From the NCBI RefSeq assembly GCF_033568475.1, contig NC_133122.1, forward strand, positions 182,299,449-182,363,448: DNA of 64,000 nucleotides, written 5' to 3'. How positions within the stretch are numbered: position 1 is the first letter of the stretch; each line of letters opens with the position of its first letter. The stretch is from Henckelia pumila (lineage: Eukaryota > Streptophyta > Magnoliopsida > Lamiales > Gesneriaceae). The position numbers and the translations under genes were made by a program. Positions 32,801-44,990 of the stretch are shown here, in pieces. Under the pieces are notes generated by a model. It saw only the letters and a list, made by a program, of their open reading frames with translations. It was not told the DNA's origin and did not search any database.

Positions 32801-35800
32801 AGCAGTCATTACCTCGACATGACTTTCATTTTAAGTCAAGGATTAATAACTTAAGAAGCAAAAAATGTTCTTGATTATGCTAAAAGTGTTCTCTCAGTTC
32901 TGAAATTGCTAATCTTTCTTCACAGATTGTTGGTCTGGATTGTAGTGAAGCAATTCACTGCTCGGCGAAGGTTGGCTCTATTTCCATACATCTCCTTGCC
33001 ATTTAGACTTTGACAGAAAATGCTATCCTCTATCGACTTTATGATGTATAAAAAGGTTCATTTGTGGGAGAAAGGGTTTGTGGATGATCGTCGGGGAGGT
33101 CTTGGGTAAATTTTAATACTTACTATTATTCTGTAGGAAGGGATAGGTATCACGGAAATTCTAAATGCAATTGTCCAAAAGATCCCCCCGCCTCAAGATA
33201 CTGCTGAAAGACCCTTGAGGGCTCTCATATTTGATAGGTATCAAATTTAGGTACTATGATAAACTCTATGATGTTTAATACTTGTGTTGGTAAGTTATTT
33301 GCTTGAATTTATATTGCTGTTATTTCAAACAATCCTCTTCCTTTCCATAATATATTGATTTGATTTTTTAATCTATCTTTTCCTTACAACACGAGAAAAA
33401 ACTCAAGAGAAATGTCCGGCTTCTTTTAGTATTTTATAGGTATAAAATTTTGTTACTATAATAAACTCTGTGATGCTCAATTCTTGTGTTGGTTAGTTAT
33501 TTACATGATTTTATATTGCTGTTAGTTTCCTCAAATAATCATCTTCCTACTATAAGTCTATAACAGATTGATTTGAATTTTTCAATCTTTTCCTTACAAC
33601 AAGAGAAAAAACTCAAAGAAATGTCTGGCTTCTTTTGGTGCGTGGTTTTTATATAAATAGCATATTCTCTGTTGTACTTGTTTTTGATGAAATTTACCTT
33701 CTTGGACTTCTTTTCATGGTTTTGAGAAGTCAAAATCTTTTGTTTTCATGTCTTCTGCTACAAATGTTTTCTATTTGCAGATAATGTTTTACGCGATAAA
33801 CTGAAACTTTTCACTTTACCTTATCATGTTCTCCGTACTAATTACCTGATTCTGTTTTAAAAGGTATAGTGATTTGCATACATCAAATTAATTTTAGATG
33901 CCGAATTGATTTAATTTTGGCTTTGCTTTTGTTAATATGTCAATCATCTTCTTACTGCATGTGGTTTTGAAATATTTGGCAGCTACTATGATGCATACAG
34001 AGGGGTCATTGTATATTTTCGACTTATTGATGGAATTTTGAGAAAAGGAGACAGAATATTTTTTATGGCAAGTGGAAAGGTATGGCCCCACAATCATGCA
34101 GCGTTTTCATGAGGTTTCGTTTATGAAAATGATGTTATATACTTCTTGAGGAGCCTGGAGAGGAACGTCAGCCCTTTTCAGACCTAATTTCATTGATGCG
34201 TGAATCTACTGAGAGAGTAAATTCCATAGTTTACCAGTTAATTGATTTACCTGTAACTGATTGCTTGCCCATCTGGATTTATTATTCCAGCATGTAGTTG
34301 GGAAAAAATATGTTTAAATATTTTTGGTGCCCCGTTTCTGAAATGTAGCTTGGATCTACGGATTTTACGCAAAATCAGCGCTAATGTTGAATTTCAAATG
34401 CAGGATTATTATGCTGATGAAGTTGGAGTTTTATCTCCTAACCAGTTGCAGGTTGAAGAGTTGTATGCTGGAGAGGTGGAAAATCTCATCTTGCTTGGTC
34501 TCGTGATTGATGCATGCTTCTTTGATAGAATTTGAACGCATTTTCTTTGAAGAGTGTATGCTGGAGACGTGGAAAATATCGAATTTTCTTGTTAAACTTT
34601 TTCATGGATGCTCAGAAAAACGAGAGTAACTCATCCACTGGATTTTTTACTCTCCCCTTTGAAATCCTTTTCGTACAGTGTACTTTGACAATTCTGTAGC
34701 GATGTCATTTTTATGTTTGTTCTCTAAGCATTTTAGTATTTATTTCCAGTACAAATATTTAGCAACACATATCATTCAGGTAGGTTATCTTTCAGCTTCC
34801 ATAAGATCAGTGGCAGATGCTAGGGTGGGTGACACAATAACACAGTACAGTAGGAAAGCTGAACAATCGCTGCCTGGATACAAGGAGGTTACACCAATGG
34901 TTTTCTGTGGCCTATTTCCTGTTGATGCTGACCAGTATTACCCTGTTTCATTCTTTATGTGCTTAATATATTGGGGATTGCAATTTTGAATAAATTACAA
35001 TGATTGTTTTCTTATTGTAGATTTCATGAGTTGCGTGATGCTTTAGACAAATTGCAGCTTAATGATGCTGCTCTAAAGGTAGGCCCTCTTTGATAGTTTT
35101 GTCGCAAGATTGTGCTTTGGGGATTGGAGGATTTTAAAAAATAAAATTATAAATATACATGTAAAACCATCTTGGAAATAAATCTTAATCTTATTATTAT
35201 AATTGTATACTATATATTGTATAAGTAATTCACCAACAGTTCAGAATAACTACTTCGCTCATTTTAGTAGATTGGCAAAATACCCCTTCTTCTTTCGTTC
35301 AATAAAAATTAATATAAAAACCTATCTTAGTAAATTCTAAAAACAACAAAATAATTTGTTGATCATAATTTAAAACAAAGATTTAAAAATAATTAATTAG
35401 GTTAAAAATATATGCATGCGAGTTATTGCATGCGTGAGTTGTTAGTATAAATAAAGATGGTTGTTTTCTTTTGTAAAACATCGAATACAGAAGCTTGTAG
35501 CAAATTTATCGATTATTCGAGCCTTTATTTCTGTCTTCTTTGCTTCCCCTACTTGGTTCAGGGACCATTATCGCTAGTAACCGAGCAATAGAGAAGAAAG
35601 TTACGAGGATACTTTACTTTCTGAGAATTTTGAGAAAAAAAGTATCAAATGCGACAAATGCTAAACGTTACTGAAGAACATTTTATATCAGACCCCATTA
35701 GTTTTTCTATTTTGTTGGGATCTTTGGATGTTGTACAATTGTGCCCCATCTAAGTTTTTGTTGACCATTTTGTTTATGTTACGCTTCTGAATAATATACA

Positions 35801-38800
35801 TAAAAATATATTTCCCAGTAATTGTGTTACCATACAGTTTGAGCCAGAGACCTCAAGCGCTATGGGATTTGGCTTTAGATGTGGGTTTCTAGGTCTTCTT
35901 CACATGGAAATTGTGCAGGTGAACTGGTTTTTCAGTATGTTTTGCTGTTTTAATCTTGGTTACATCTACTAGAACCACTTGCTTTGTAATGATATGGATA
36001 CTGTTCTGAATGAGTTCTGTTCCACAGGAAAGGCTGGAACGTGAATACAATTTGAGTCTAATAACCACAGCCCCAAGTGTTGTTTACAGGGTGAACTGTG
36101 TAAACGGTGATACTGTAATATCTACTTGTCCCATTCTTGATTTTTTTCGCTGATTCTTGTTTATTTATTAACATTTATCATGAGAGCTGTCTCTCTTCTG
36201 TAGCTACAAGTGCTATTCTTCTGTAGCATTAGGAATATGAACGCAATAGTAGTCATGTTGGACTGCTACAGTTTGGTATTTGGGTTCCTTGCTTTATCGT
36301 TTCAGTTATTTGTGTTTCCATGTCCTCATATATCTGTAATATGCACATCTTTTGATAAACCAGCTGCTTTAGTAGAAAGTGTTATCAAATCATTTTATAT
36401 ATGAAAAGAGTAAATTTGTCAGGGTCCTGCATGGATATGGATTTGAAGATTTAATTTAAGTATAATTGTATGATAAATATCTAATTGTCACCAGCTCAAG
36501 TCTTTATTGAAGTCCATATTTTATATGAACCACTTTTAGAGGTTCCCTCTTATGTTTATGCCTTGTAATGTTCTCACATGTTATAGTTTTGATCTATTCT
36601 GTAATTTCCCTAAATTTCTTTTTGTTGACTGAATTCTGCTGCCGCTGGGTTTTATGCATTATCATTCTGAAGTAAGATATTGTTGGCCGTCTCTTTCTTA
36701 ATGAATTTATATGTATTCCTATTTTGGAACAGGTTGAATGTTCAAATCCATCTTTACTTCCTGAACCTGGAAACAGAAGGTCAATTGAAGAGCCATTTGT
36801 TAAGGTTGGTCACCTTTGCTTTGGCCTTGTGTGTCGGTACCAGTTTCAAAGTTTTTAACAGATAGCTTGAGCATGTAATTAACTGATATTTTCCCCAACA
36901 TACAGATTGAAATGCTCACTCCAAAAGAATATATTGGTGCCCTAATGGAGCTTGCTCAGGACCGAAGAGGAGAGTTCACTGAAATGAAGTTTATTACTGA
37001 GAGTAGAGCATCGATAATTTATAGGTTACCACTAGCTGAGGTATCCCTCTTTGAGGTTAAAGCGACTTGAATTTCTGGTGATTAGAAAGTATTGCCTTCA
37101 TTTTCTGTCTTGTGTTTCACTTCGAGGATTTGGGTTGTTCATTGTGCAGATGGTAGGGGATTTCTTTGATCAGCTGAAGTCAAAGAGCAAAGGCTATGCT
37201 AGCATGGAGTACTCCTTAATTGGGTACACACATCAATCGATCTTTTGGAGTAAATAGTTAATTATAAACCAAACTAGGCAAAAGATTTCTTCTGCTGTGA
37301 AACTGCTGTTGTTATTTAGATATTGTTCTGGATTGACGAACCAGCCTCACACTTTCTTCTTCTTTCTTCATGAACATCACTCTTACTTAGATTAGCAGGC
37401 TAAGCTATTCATTTCTTGAAATTGTAGCGTATTGTATTCCTGTCGGTTTATATTTACATTCATTCAGTTAATTACTTCTATTACCTTTTAGCTATCCAAG
37501 GCACATACTAACTATATTTTTAGATTTATGACTGTTTTACCATGAGTTTTTTGAATCATGAATAGGTATACAGAAAGTGATCTGATAAAACTTGATATTC
37601 AAATTAATGGGGATCTTGTGGAGCCTTTATCAACTATCGTGCATAAAGACAAGGTATCAAACTCTTGTTGGCTGGTTTGCTAGAATTTTCACAGAATGAA
37701 ATATATACTCATACGCACCTTTCTCAGGCTTATCCTGTTGGGAGAGCTTTGACTCAAAAACTGAAGGAACTAATACCCAGACAAATGTTTAAAGTTCCAA
37801 TCCAGGTAACTTCACTTATTTTCTGGGAAGCACTATCAGGATTCTATCAGGGTCAATCCACCTAAAATTTTCATTCACTTCAATCTTGTAAGAAATGCCA
37901 CTTGCGATTAGATGTGGATTGTGCATGTAACTCTTCTTTCTCTATAAGTTTCCATATGCTTACTAAATCTGATTATCCAAATGAAACGAACCACCACAAA
38001 ATGTATTTTGGAGCTTTCTTGGTTGTAATGTAGACTATGTAGTCTAAAAGTGCCTCACCTTTTTCACAGGCATGCATAGGCTCCAAAGTGATCGCCAGCG
38101 AAACTTTGTCTGCTATCAGGAAGGATGTTCTTGCGAAATGCTATGGTGAGATTATGTCTCAACGAACAGACTGCCAACTGCAGCGATGATGTTAATATGT
38201 TATATGTCCATGATACAGCTCATATGCTAGGTCAAATTAAAAAGATATAAAAGATTGTATGGTCATGACTTAAAATATAAAACTACTAATATTGGTTTCC
38301 GGCATCCTATCAAAACAGCTCTCATATTATACTAGATTCACAGTTTCTTTTAAATTTAGTAAGTTGGTATTTGGTGGTTGGGTGGTTCTTTATGGCCCTT
38401 TGTTGCTCAATACAAGGCTGACATAGATATGTACGCCTTGCATAATATTGTTTTGTTGTATATGTTCTCTAGTCTGTTACTTTATGGAAGGATATACATT
38501 AAACTAAAACTATTGTTGGATACCTCCACAAGTCCTAACTTTTGAACAAAAATGGTCTCTAACATCATATCAGAATATTGTGTTTCTCATGACACATCGT
38601 TTTCCTACTCTTATTTTGATACTTTCTTGATATATAATGGTGTTCATTTATTGAGATTATTCTGAATCAACTCTTTCATGGGGAAGAACATATGATGAAA
38701 ATCTTACCAACCTTTACATTTTCTATGCAATTACTTTTCTTGATTGTTTTCTCCAGGTGGAGACATCACGAGGAAGAAGAAATTATTGCGGAAACAGGTG

Positions 38801-39050
38801 TGTTTAATAGATATGCGGGTTAACGTATTGTATTCCTGTCGGTTTATATTTACATTATGGCAGTTTCTAGGAACTGTTGACCCGCATATCTGTATGTATG
38901 TTTCCTTATCAAACCTGTAATGGTCGACTAATGGTTTCGTTGCACTCCAACCAGGCCGAGGGAAAGAAAAGAATGAAGGCAATTGGTAAAGTGGACGTAC
39001 CTCAAGAAGCATTCATGGCTGTGCTTAAACTTGAAAAGGAAGTGCTCTGA
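29830..39050 (+). CDS. LEPA: Chloroplast LepA/EF4-type translation GTPase, 22 exons
   Basis: Exons: 29830-30117, 30450-30626, 31370-31456, 31561-31617, 31812-31877, 32594-32656, 32926-32970, 33137-33237, 33983-34079, 34404-34475, 34780-34934, 35021-35078, 35838-35918, 36028-36114, 36733-36804, 36906-37040, 37150-37223, 37566-37653, 37728-37805, 38070-38145, 38757-38797, 38955-39050. All introns are GT-AG, and the joined frame gives 697 residues without a stop, close to the 681 of the Arabidopsis protein. Residues 1 to about 60 are Ser/Arg-rich, like a plastid transit peptide. GTPase motifs: G1 AHIDHGKST (109-117), G2 RERGITIK, G3 DTPGH (174-178), G4 NKID (228-231), G5 SAK (259-261). The elongation-factor domains and the LepA-specific C-terminus ([31 protein letters not shown]) follow. 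LepA binds plastid ribosomes and helps translation. It is the one clearly intact gene here. Confidence 0.96.
31165..31285 (+). pseudogene. atpB: Plastid atpB fragment in cpLEPA intron 2
   Basis: The stretch reads in frame as [20 protein letters not shown] and PNI, the start of the chloroplast ATP synthase beta subunit (residues about 20-50), with several changes and an inserted TGT near the end. It is in sense orientation, far from any start or stop of its own, and sits in an intron of a nuclear gene. It is therefore a nuclear insertion of plastid DNA (NUPT), not a gene. The exact ends are not clear because the flanks have diverged. Confidence 0.82.
33231..33637 (+). repeat. Tandem duplication over the exon 8 / intron 8 border of cpLEPA
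   Basis: Two imperfect copies of about 200 bp (about 33231-33430 and 33431-33637). The first starts with the last bases of exon 8 and the true donor (TTGATAG|GTATCA); the second starts with TTTATAG|GTATAA, a second donor-like site. Both end in GTC(C/T)GGCTTCTTTT. Confidence 0.8.
34456..34580 (+). repeat. Partial copy of exon 10 end inside intron 10 of cpLEPA
   Basis: GAAGAG(T)TGTATGCTGGAGA with the following GTGGAAAAT occurs at the exon 10 donor (34456-34487) and again at 34548-34579. In the copy the base before GT is C, not G, and one T is missing, so the copied site is weaker. Confidence 0.75.
37428..37460 (+). repeat. 33-bp repeat, copy in intron 17 of cpLEPA
   Basis: Identical to 38824-38856 (starts CGTATTGTATTCCTGTCGG). 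The spacing is 1.4 kb. Confidence 0.8.
38809..38891 (+). repeat. Hairpin with the second 33-bp repeat copy, intron 21 of cpLEPA
   Basis: Arms AGATATGCGGGTTAAC (38809-38824) and GTTGACCCGCATATCT (38876-38891) pair with one mismatch around a 51-bp loop that contains the 33-bp repeat (38824-38856). It could be a small foldback insertion. No target duplication was identified. Confidence 0.6.
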
Positions 39051-39334
39051 TTTGCATTTGTATATAGAAAATACTATTCTCAGAATCCATTTTCATTTTG
39101 AAAGAAAAGGAAAAAAAAGAAGCGAATTTTTAACCCAAATTTTTGTGGGACAAGAAAAGCATTGAAATCTTCACTTCTCGGACTCGGAAATAATGCAGTA
39201 TAATTTGATTCTCGGACTGGGAAAATAATGAGGGGGGTGGGACTTCTATAAAATTTAATATTAATTCATATTAATTCAAAAAAATTAATTTGATTTGTAA
39301 ATTTAACTTTATGGACTCGGAAATAATGCAGGAT

Positions 39335-39739
39335 TAGGGCTGAGGAAAAATACCGAATGCCGAAAATACCGTCATATCGTACCGAAAAATTTACCGAATA
39401 TACCGAAAAATCGGTATACGTAACGTACCGAAATTTTCGGTATCGGTATCGGTATATAAAATTTTTTATTTCGATATATTCTTTTTTTAAAAAAAATTTT
39501 CACGGTATACCGAAAAAAAACTCGATATACCGAAAAATTTTTCGGTATACCGAGTTTTTTTTTCAGTATACCGAAATTTGTCGGTATACCGAATTTTTTT
39601 TTAATTCCGGTACGGTATTCGGTATAAAAATTCTCCATACCGAAAATTTGATATACCGAATTACCAGTATGAATTTCTTTATATCGGTATGATACGGTAC
39701 GGTATCGTAGTTCGGTACGGTATACCGTACCCAGCCCTA
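39335..39739. mobile_element. hAT-type MITE built of GGTATACCGAA motifs
   Basis: This 405-bp element starts TAGGGCTGAGG and ends ACCCAGCCCTA. It is flanked by the 8-bp duplication TGCAGGAT (39327-39334 and 39740-39747), as made by hAT transposases. The interior is a dense array of GGTATACCG / CGGTATACC palindromes and forms a long foldback. Both strands give long open frames of low complexity (Tyr/Arg/Phe-rich), which are an effect of the repeat. It lies about 285 bp after the cpLEPA stop codon. Confidence 0.87.
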
Positions 39740-39959
39740 TGCAGGATAATATTGTGGCATTGTTTGATGGTTGTGGGATGTTTTTTAGCTTTTAAATTTT
39801 GTACTAAGTGCAAACAAAAACTAGTGATTTGTAGCGGTTGTATTGAAATAGTATTTTGTGTTTTTTGGATTCGACAATTTTGTAATTTATTTTACATCCA
39901 TACAAAACTCCTTTATATATTGTATGTAATAATATAAAAGATAAGAAATTTGGTGAATT

Positions 39960-40577
39960 GCCAAATAAAGTTGAGCGACTGAGAACAACTAAAAGCGATC
40001 GAATGGCAACCGAGTGACATAGTAAAAAATTGAGTAGTCAATTCATGTTTTTAAGGTTATTTACTGTATTACGGTATATTTTCATGGATATGACAATAAA
40101 AAATTTAAATTTAGTGTGAAATAAGTAAAAGAGCGACTGAGAGCAATCGAGAGCGACCGAGTGATATAGTAAAAAAGTGAGTCAATTCATGTTTTTAAGG
40201 ATATTTACTATATTAAGGTATATTTTCATGGATATGACACTACAATAGTTATAACTCATAAATTTCTTCACCTTTTAAATTATATCACTCAGTCGCCTTC
40301 GGTCGCTCTTTAAGTTATTTTACATTAATTTTAAATTTTATAGTCTTAACATACATGAAAGTCTACCATTATATAGTAAATAGTTATAACTCATTAATTT
40401 CATCATATTTTATATTATATCAATCAGTCGTCTTCAGTCTCTCTTTTGGTTATTTTACGTACTAGTTTTAAATGTTATAGACTTATAGTTTTAATATCCA
40501 TGAAAGTCTAACATATATAATAATAAGTTATAACTTATGAATTTCATCACTTTTTATATCATATCACTTAGTCGCTG
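39960..40577. repeat. Tandem repeat array, left part, with orientation switch
   Basis: Units contain CACTCAGTCGCCTTCGGTCGCTCTT, TTATTTTACACTA and CATCCATGAAAGTC. 39960-40240 holds about two units in reverse orientation; from about 40243 units run forward with periods of 133 and 137 bp. The Copia element then interrupts a unit at 40578. Confidence 0.8.
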
Positions 40578-40729
40578 TGTAGAAACGTTTGGGGAATATA
40601 TTTTTCATATATATTCAGAAATAAAGATACAATGTATATTTATATACAATCTCACGAGATAGAGATAAAGAAATAAATAAATAAAAAGATACAAAAGATA
40701 TACACAATATTTATAAAAATATATTTCCA
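40578..40729 (-). repeat. 3' LTR of the Copia element
   Basis: TGTAGAAACG on the + strand; on the - strand it runs TGGAAATATA to GTTTCTACA. Confidence 0.88.
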
Positions 40730-40744
40730 ATAGGCCCTCTCAAG
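40730..40744 (-). promoter_or_regulatory. Polypurine tract of the Copia element
   Basis: CTTGAGAGGGCCTAT on the - strand, directly before the 3' LTR and overlapping the end of the pol stop codon. Confidence 0.65.
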
Positions 40745-42787
40745 ATGGTGGATGCGGAGAGACACCTATCTTGGAACAAAGAAGGCGAAGACGTGAACTA
40801 GAAAGAGGCTTGGTCAGGGCATCAGCAAGCTGGTCAGAGGAGGATACATGAGAGACACGAACTTTACCACGTTGAACCGGCTCACGAACAAAATGATAGT
40901 CCAGAGCAATATGCTTCATGCGAGAGTGAAAACTGGATTAGCACAAAAATAAGTAGCCCCAACATTGTCACAATATATTGAGGCTGGAGATGAGACAGTA
41001 GTAAGGCCGAGTTCATCAAGCAGCGAACGAACTCATTGTAGTTCCGCAGCAGTGGAAGCAATTGCACGATATTCAGCCTCAGTAGAAGAATGAGCAACAG
41101 AACCCTGCTTACGTGAGCACCATGAGACAGGATTGGGACCCAGAAAAACAATATACGCACCAGTAGAGGTGCGATCATCAACATCACCCGCCCAATCAGC
41201 ATCACAAAATGCGTGAAGAGATGGCGAGTTGTGGCAGCGAAGCATAAGACAGTATGAGCGAGTGCCATTAAGATAGCGGAGAAGACGTTTGGCCGCCCCC
41301 CAATGTAGAGAAGAGGGAGCATGCATGAATTGTGATAGCTTATTAACTGCAAAGGCAATATCCGGACGAGTAAAGGAGAGATACTGCAAACTACCAATGA
41401 TCTGACGATATAGGGTAGCATCAGCAGGAGGCGAGCCATCCAAGAGGTGCAGAGGAGCAGTTGTGACAAGAGGTGTTGAGACGGGCTTCGAATCAGCCAT
41501 GTTTGTCTTAGAGAGAATATCAAGGAGATACTTTCGCTGAGATAGGCAAAGGCCCCCTGAAGTGGTAATAACTTCAACACCCAAAAAATAAGAGAGAGAA
41601 CCCAGATCTTTTATGGAGAACCGAGCACCCAACTGATCAATGAAATTCTGAAGAGCAGCAACATCATTTCCTGTAAGAATTAAATCATCGACATAGACAA
41701 GGAGATACATGATGACGTTACCAGAACAAAAGATAAATAAGGATGTATCAGCCACTGAGGCAACAAAACCAATACGGATTAGAAACCGATGCAGGGTCGT
41801 GTACCAGGCCCTTGGTGCCTGTTTAAGAACATAAATTGCTTTGTTTAACTTGCAGGCATGCGCCGGAAAATCAGAGTTAACAAAGCCAGGTGGCTGACCC
41901 ATATAAACACATTCGTCCAGATGACCCTGAAGGAAAGCATTGTTCACATCCATTTGACGAAGAGACCAACCACTGGAAACAGCCAAGGACAAGAGAATTC
42001 GAACAGTGGTGGGTTTGGCCACAGGACTAAAGGTTTCAGTGAAGTCAAGACTCGGACGTTGATGAAATCCCTTGGCAACCAGACGAGCCTTGTAATGCTC
42101 AATAGAACCATCAGACTTCTGCTTAAGCCGAAAGACCCACTTGCAACCAACAACATTTTGCGCCATATCCGACGGAACAATATCCCAAGTACCGTTACGA
42201 AGAAGTGCATCAAACTCCTCAGACATGGCAGCACGCCAGCGAGGATCCTTGAGAGCAAGAGTGTGCGATGTAGGCTCAGATGGGGCAGCGTCAGTGATAG
42301 CAGTGAGACCGAAGCGGGGATTGGGTTGAAAAATATTGTTTTTGGATCGGGTGACCATGGGATGAGTGTTGGAATTAGGAGGGGTAGGTGGTGGGTCGGC
42401 AGGCGGGATTGCGTGGGTGGGGAGTGGCTCGGTTATTGGCCCGGGTTCGGGCTGTACGGCAGGGGACACAGGGCGATGGAGAGGTGGAGCTGGGCGTGGG
42501 GAAAAAGGTTCAACAGGTAAAGAATCAACGACATAGAGGTCCTCCACAGGCGATCCAGACGGCGTACCAGAGCAACGTCCATTGTCAGAACCATCACTGG
42601 CAAAAGGGAAAGTAGACTCAACAAAGACAACATGACGAGAAACAAAGACGCGACCAGAAGATGGCTCATAGCAGAGATAGACACTCTGCGTAAGAGAATA
42701 ACCAAGGAAGACATAGGGGGATGACCGGTGTATAAGCTTATGAGGAGAGTAGGGACGGAGCCACGGATAACAGAGACAACCAAAAAT
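40740..42787 (-). pseudogene. Copia reverse transcriptase and RNase H
   Basis: After the stop at 42788 the frame continues through the integrase C-terminal region and a Pro-rich linker into the RT: DPRWRAAMSEEFDAL, GCKWVFRLK, the first Asp in QMDVNNAFLQG, and the catalytic LVYVDDLIL. Then SYFLGVEV, the YLSFTRPDIAFAVN block, and RNase H with FCDADWAGD and SSTEAEYRA. A TGA at 41033-41035 stops it where Trp is expected in this family, and a 1-bp deletion near 40929 shifts the last 60 codons before the natural stop at 40742-40740. The RT and most of the RNase H residues are otherwise intact. Confidence 0.93.
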
Positions 42788-44059
42788 TCAAAGTTTGGAT
42801 AGGTTAGGTGTCGTGCCGAAGATACACTCAAAGGAGGATTTATATGAGAGGTTTCGTTTTGGTAGGCGATTTATGAGATAGGTGGCAGTGGCAAAGGCAA
42901 AAGGCCAAAAATGAGTAGGGACTGACGCATGTTGGAGAAGGGCAAACCCGGTTTCCACAATATGACGATGACGGCGTTCAGAGTAGCCGTTATGTTCAGG
43001 AGTATGAGGTGGAGTGGTGAGATGAGAAATTCCATGCACACTAAGAAAGTCTTTGAGGGCAAGAAATTCTCCACCATTATCAGTATACAGAGTGAGTATG
43101 GGATGATTAAATCGCTTCTCAACCAAAGATTTGAAACATTTAAAGACAGATAAGACATCCGATTTATGTTTTAAAGGATACAACCAAATATATTTGCTAT
43201 AGTGATCAACAAATATAACATAATATTTATACCCATCATTTGAGATAATCGGAGAGGTCCAGACATCAGAAAAAATTAGATCAAGAGGAAATGACGAAGT
43301 AAGGGAAGAGTCATGAAACGGAAGTTTGTGGCTTTTATTGCATAAACACGAATTACAATGAAAGTGACGAATTGAAGGCGAACAGGACACAGACTTAGAC
43401 ACAACTAAATAACGTAAAACTCGAGCAGACGGATGACCTAAACGACTATGCCAGGTAGGGAGCGACACGACAGAAGCAGAGAGTGCCAGTGGCGGAAAAG
43501 ACGAAGACGCAGACCATGAGTAGACACCACCTTTAAGTGGACCCTGATGGAGAATAGCCCTCATGCGAGGATCCTTTACTTGAAAATCAGAGGAAGAGAA
43601 AATAACAATGACAACATTAGTTTTACAAAGTTGAGACACAGATAACAGATTTTTGTTAATGGAAGGAACGCATAGGGCGTGTGGAAACAAAAGCTTAGAG
43701 GAACTAGAGGGTGGTAGGAGACAACCTGTGTGAGTGATGGGGAGACCACTGCCATCACCAATAACAACTCCATCAGATCCAGCATACGGAGTGTGGAGAG
43801 ATAGGTTAGAGAGATCGGCGGTGACATGATGCGTGGCGCTAGAGTCTAGGAGCCAGTCAGACGATGCAGGCGAGGCAGCAGTAAACGCGGCGGCCGAGGA
43901 AAATGGCAAACTCGGGGCAGCGCGTGGTTGACCACCATGGGGCGCAGAAGACGGAGCTGACGTGAATTGAAAGTCAGGACAGCGCTGAGCAGAGTGACCC
44001 TGATGACTGCAGAGCTGACAGCGCCCCAGATACGGGCGCGAGAAACGCTGGCCCTGCAC
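42788..44059 (-). pseudogene. Copia zinc knuckle, protease and integrase
   Basis: The 423-codon open stretch from 44059 starts just after a stop and holds the gag zinc knuckle CQLCSHQGHSAQRC (C14, C17, H22, C27), then the protease, then the pre-integrase block WHSRLGHPS. The integrase core has D in FSDVW, D in YTDNGGEF and E in NGYSERRHR. The protease active site reads DSSATHH (residues 72-78), where D-S/T-G is required, so Gly became Ser by a G-to-A change and the enzyme is probably dead. The stretch ends in TGA at 42790-42788, where Arg (CGA) is likely, and the frame continues beyond it unchanged. Confidence 0.92.
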
Positions 44060-44878
44060 CTGGGCGGGCTGGTGGAATGCAGGCCGCGGATTCCAGGCAT
44101 CGCCGTGACGAGGCTAGGCAGTGGAGGCGCCGAGAACATTAGCAAGTGGCGGGCGGCGGTCTTGATGGTTGGAGCGCTGGGTCGAGTGGACTGTTGCCGG
44201 AAGGGCAAAAAGAGAGCCTCGTCGAGCCAATAGATGAGCCTCATGATTGAGAAGCTTTTCATGGAGCTCCTCAAACGAGATGGCAGTGTCACGGGCTTGA
44301 ATGGCATGAGCAAGCTCCTTGTAATCATCATCAAGGTCATGCAGAACTTTGATTGTAAGATCTTCGATGTCGAGCGGAGCATTCATGAGGGCCAGTTCAT
44401 CAGCCTTTGATTTGATGAACTGCATGAATTCAGTTATGGTTTGAGATCCCTTGACCGGATTCCGAAGCTGTGTTTTGAGTTGAGTGATGCGACCACGAGA
44501 GGGCTTTCCATAGGTATTGGCAAGAGTGGTCTATGCGTCGGCGGCAGTGGTGGCAGTAGCAATAAATGGAATCAAGGAGGGAGAGAGGGATCCAATGATG
44601 ATGTTCATAATCAACTGGTCCTGACGAATCCAAGCGGTATACGCAGGATTCAAAGAGGAAGTGGCAGGAACGGCGGCAGGCGTCGCAGCGACGAGGATGG
44701 CCCGTGGTGGACAAGGGTAAGATCCATCAATAAACCCAAGGAGATCATGACCAGTGAGAAGGGTCATGAACTGGAGACGCCAGGAAAGATAGTTTGTGGA
44801 TGTCAGCTTCAAAGGCGCATGAGCAGCAACATTGAAGGAGATTGGAAGCGTGATAAACGGACCGGGTGCAGCAGCCAT
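44060..44878 (-). pseudogene. Copia gag
   Basis: It starts at ATG 44878 (MAAAPGPFITLP), about 100 bp after the primer site. The N-terminal domain has KLTSTNYLSWRLQFMTLLTG and LLGFIDG, typical of the Copia gag family. TAG at 44533-44531 interrupts it where Trp is expected, and a second TAG lies at 44116-44114; between them the frame is intact with FMQFIKSKADELA and LLNHEAHLLAR. Gag forms the virus-like particle. Both stops can be read as C-to-T type changes. Confidence 0.9.
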
Positions 44879-44975
44879 GTTAGTCGGCGAAAGAAAAAAA
44901 AAAGTATATTGGAAGAGGAGGGGCGGCGGCGGCGGCTTCGGCTTGGTAGGGCTAGGGTTTAGTGGCGTAGGCCGG

Positions 44976-44990
44976 GAGCTCTTGATACCA
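44976..44990 (-). promoter_or_regulatory. Primer binding site of the Copia element
   Basis: TGGTATCAAGAGCTC on the - strand, directly after the 5' LTR. TGGTATCA pairs with the 3' end of initiator-Met tRNA, the usual primer for plant Copia. Confidence 0.88.

Noticed and set aside
39357..39692. Long open frames on both strands (111 and 88 codons)
   Set aside because: They are produced by the GGTATACCGAA repeat of the MITE, are low-complexity, and lack any domain.
41858..42520. 220-codon + strand frame
   Set aside because: It is antisense to the Copia RT, which is clearly the coding strand.
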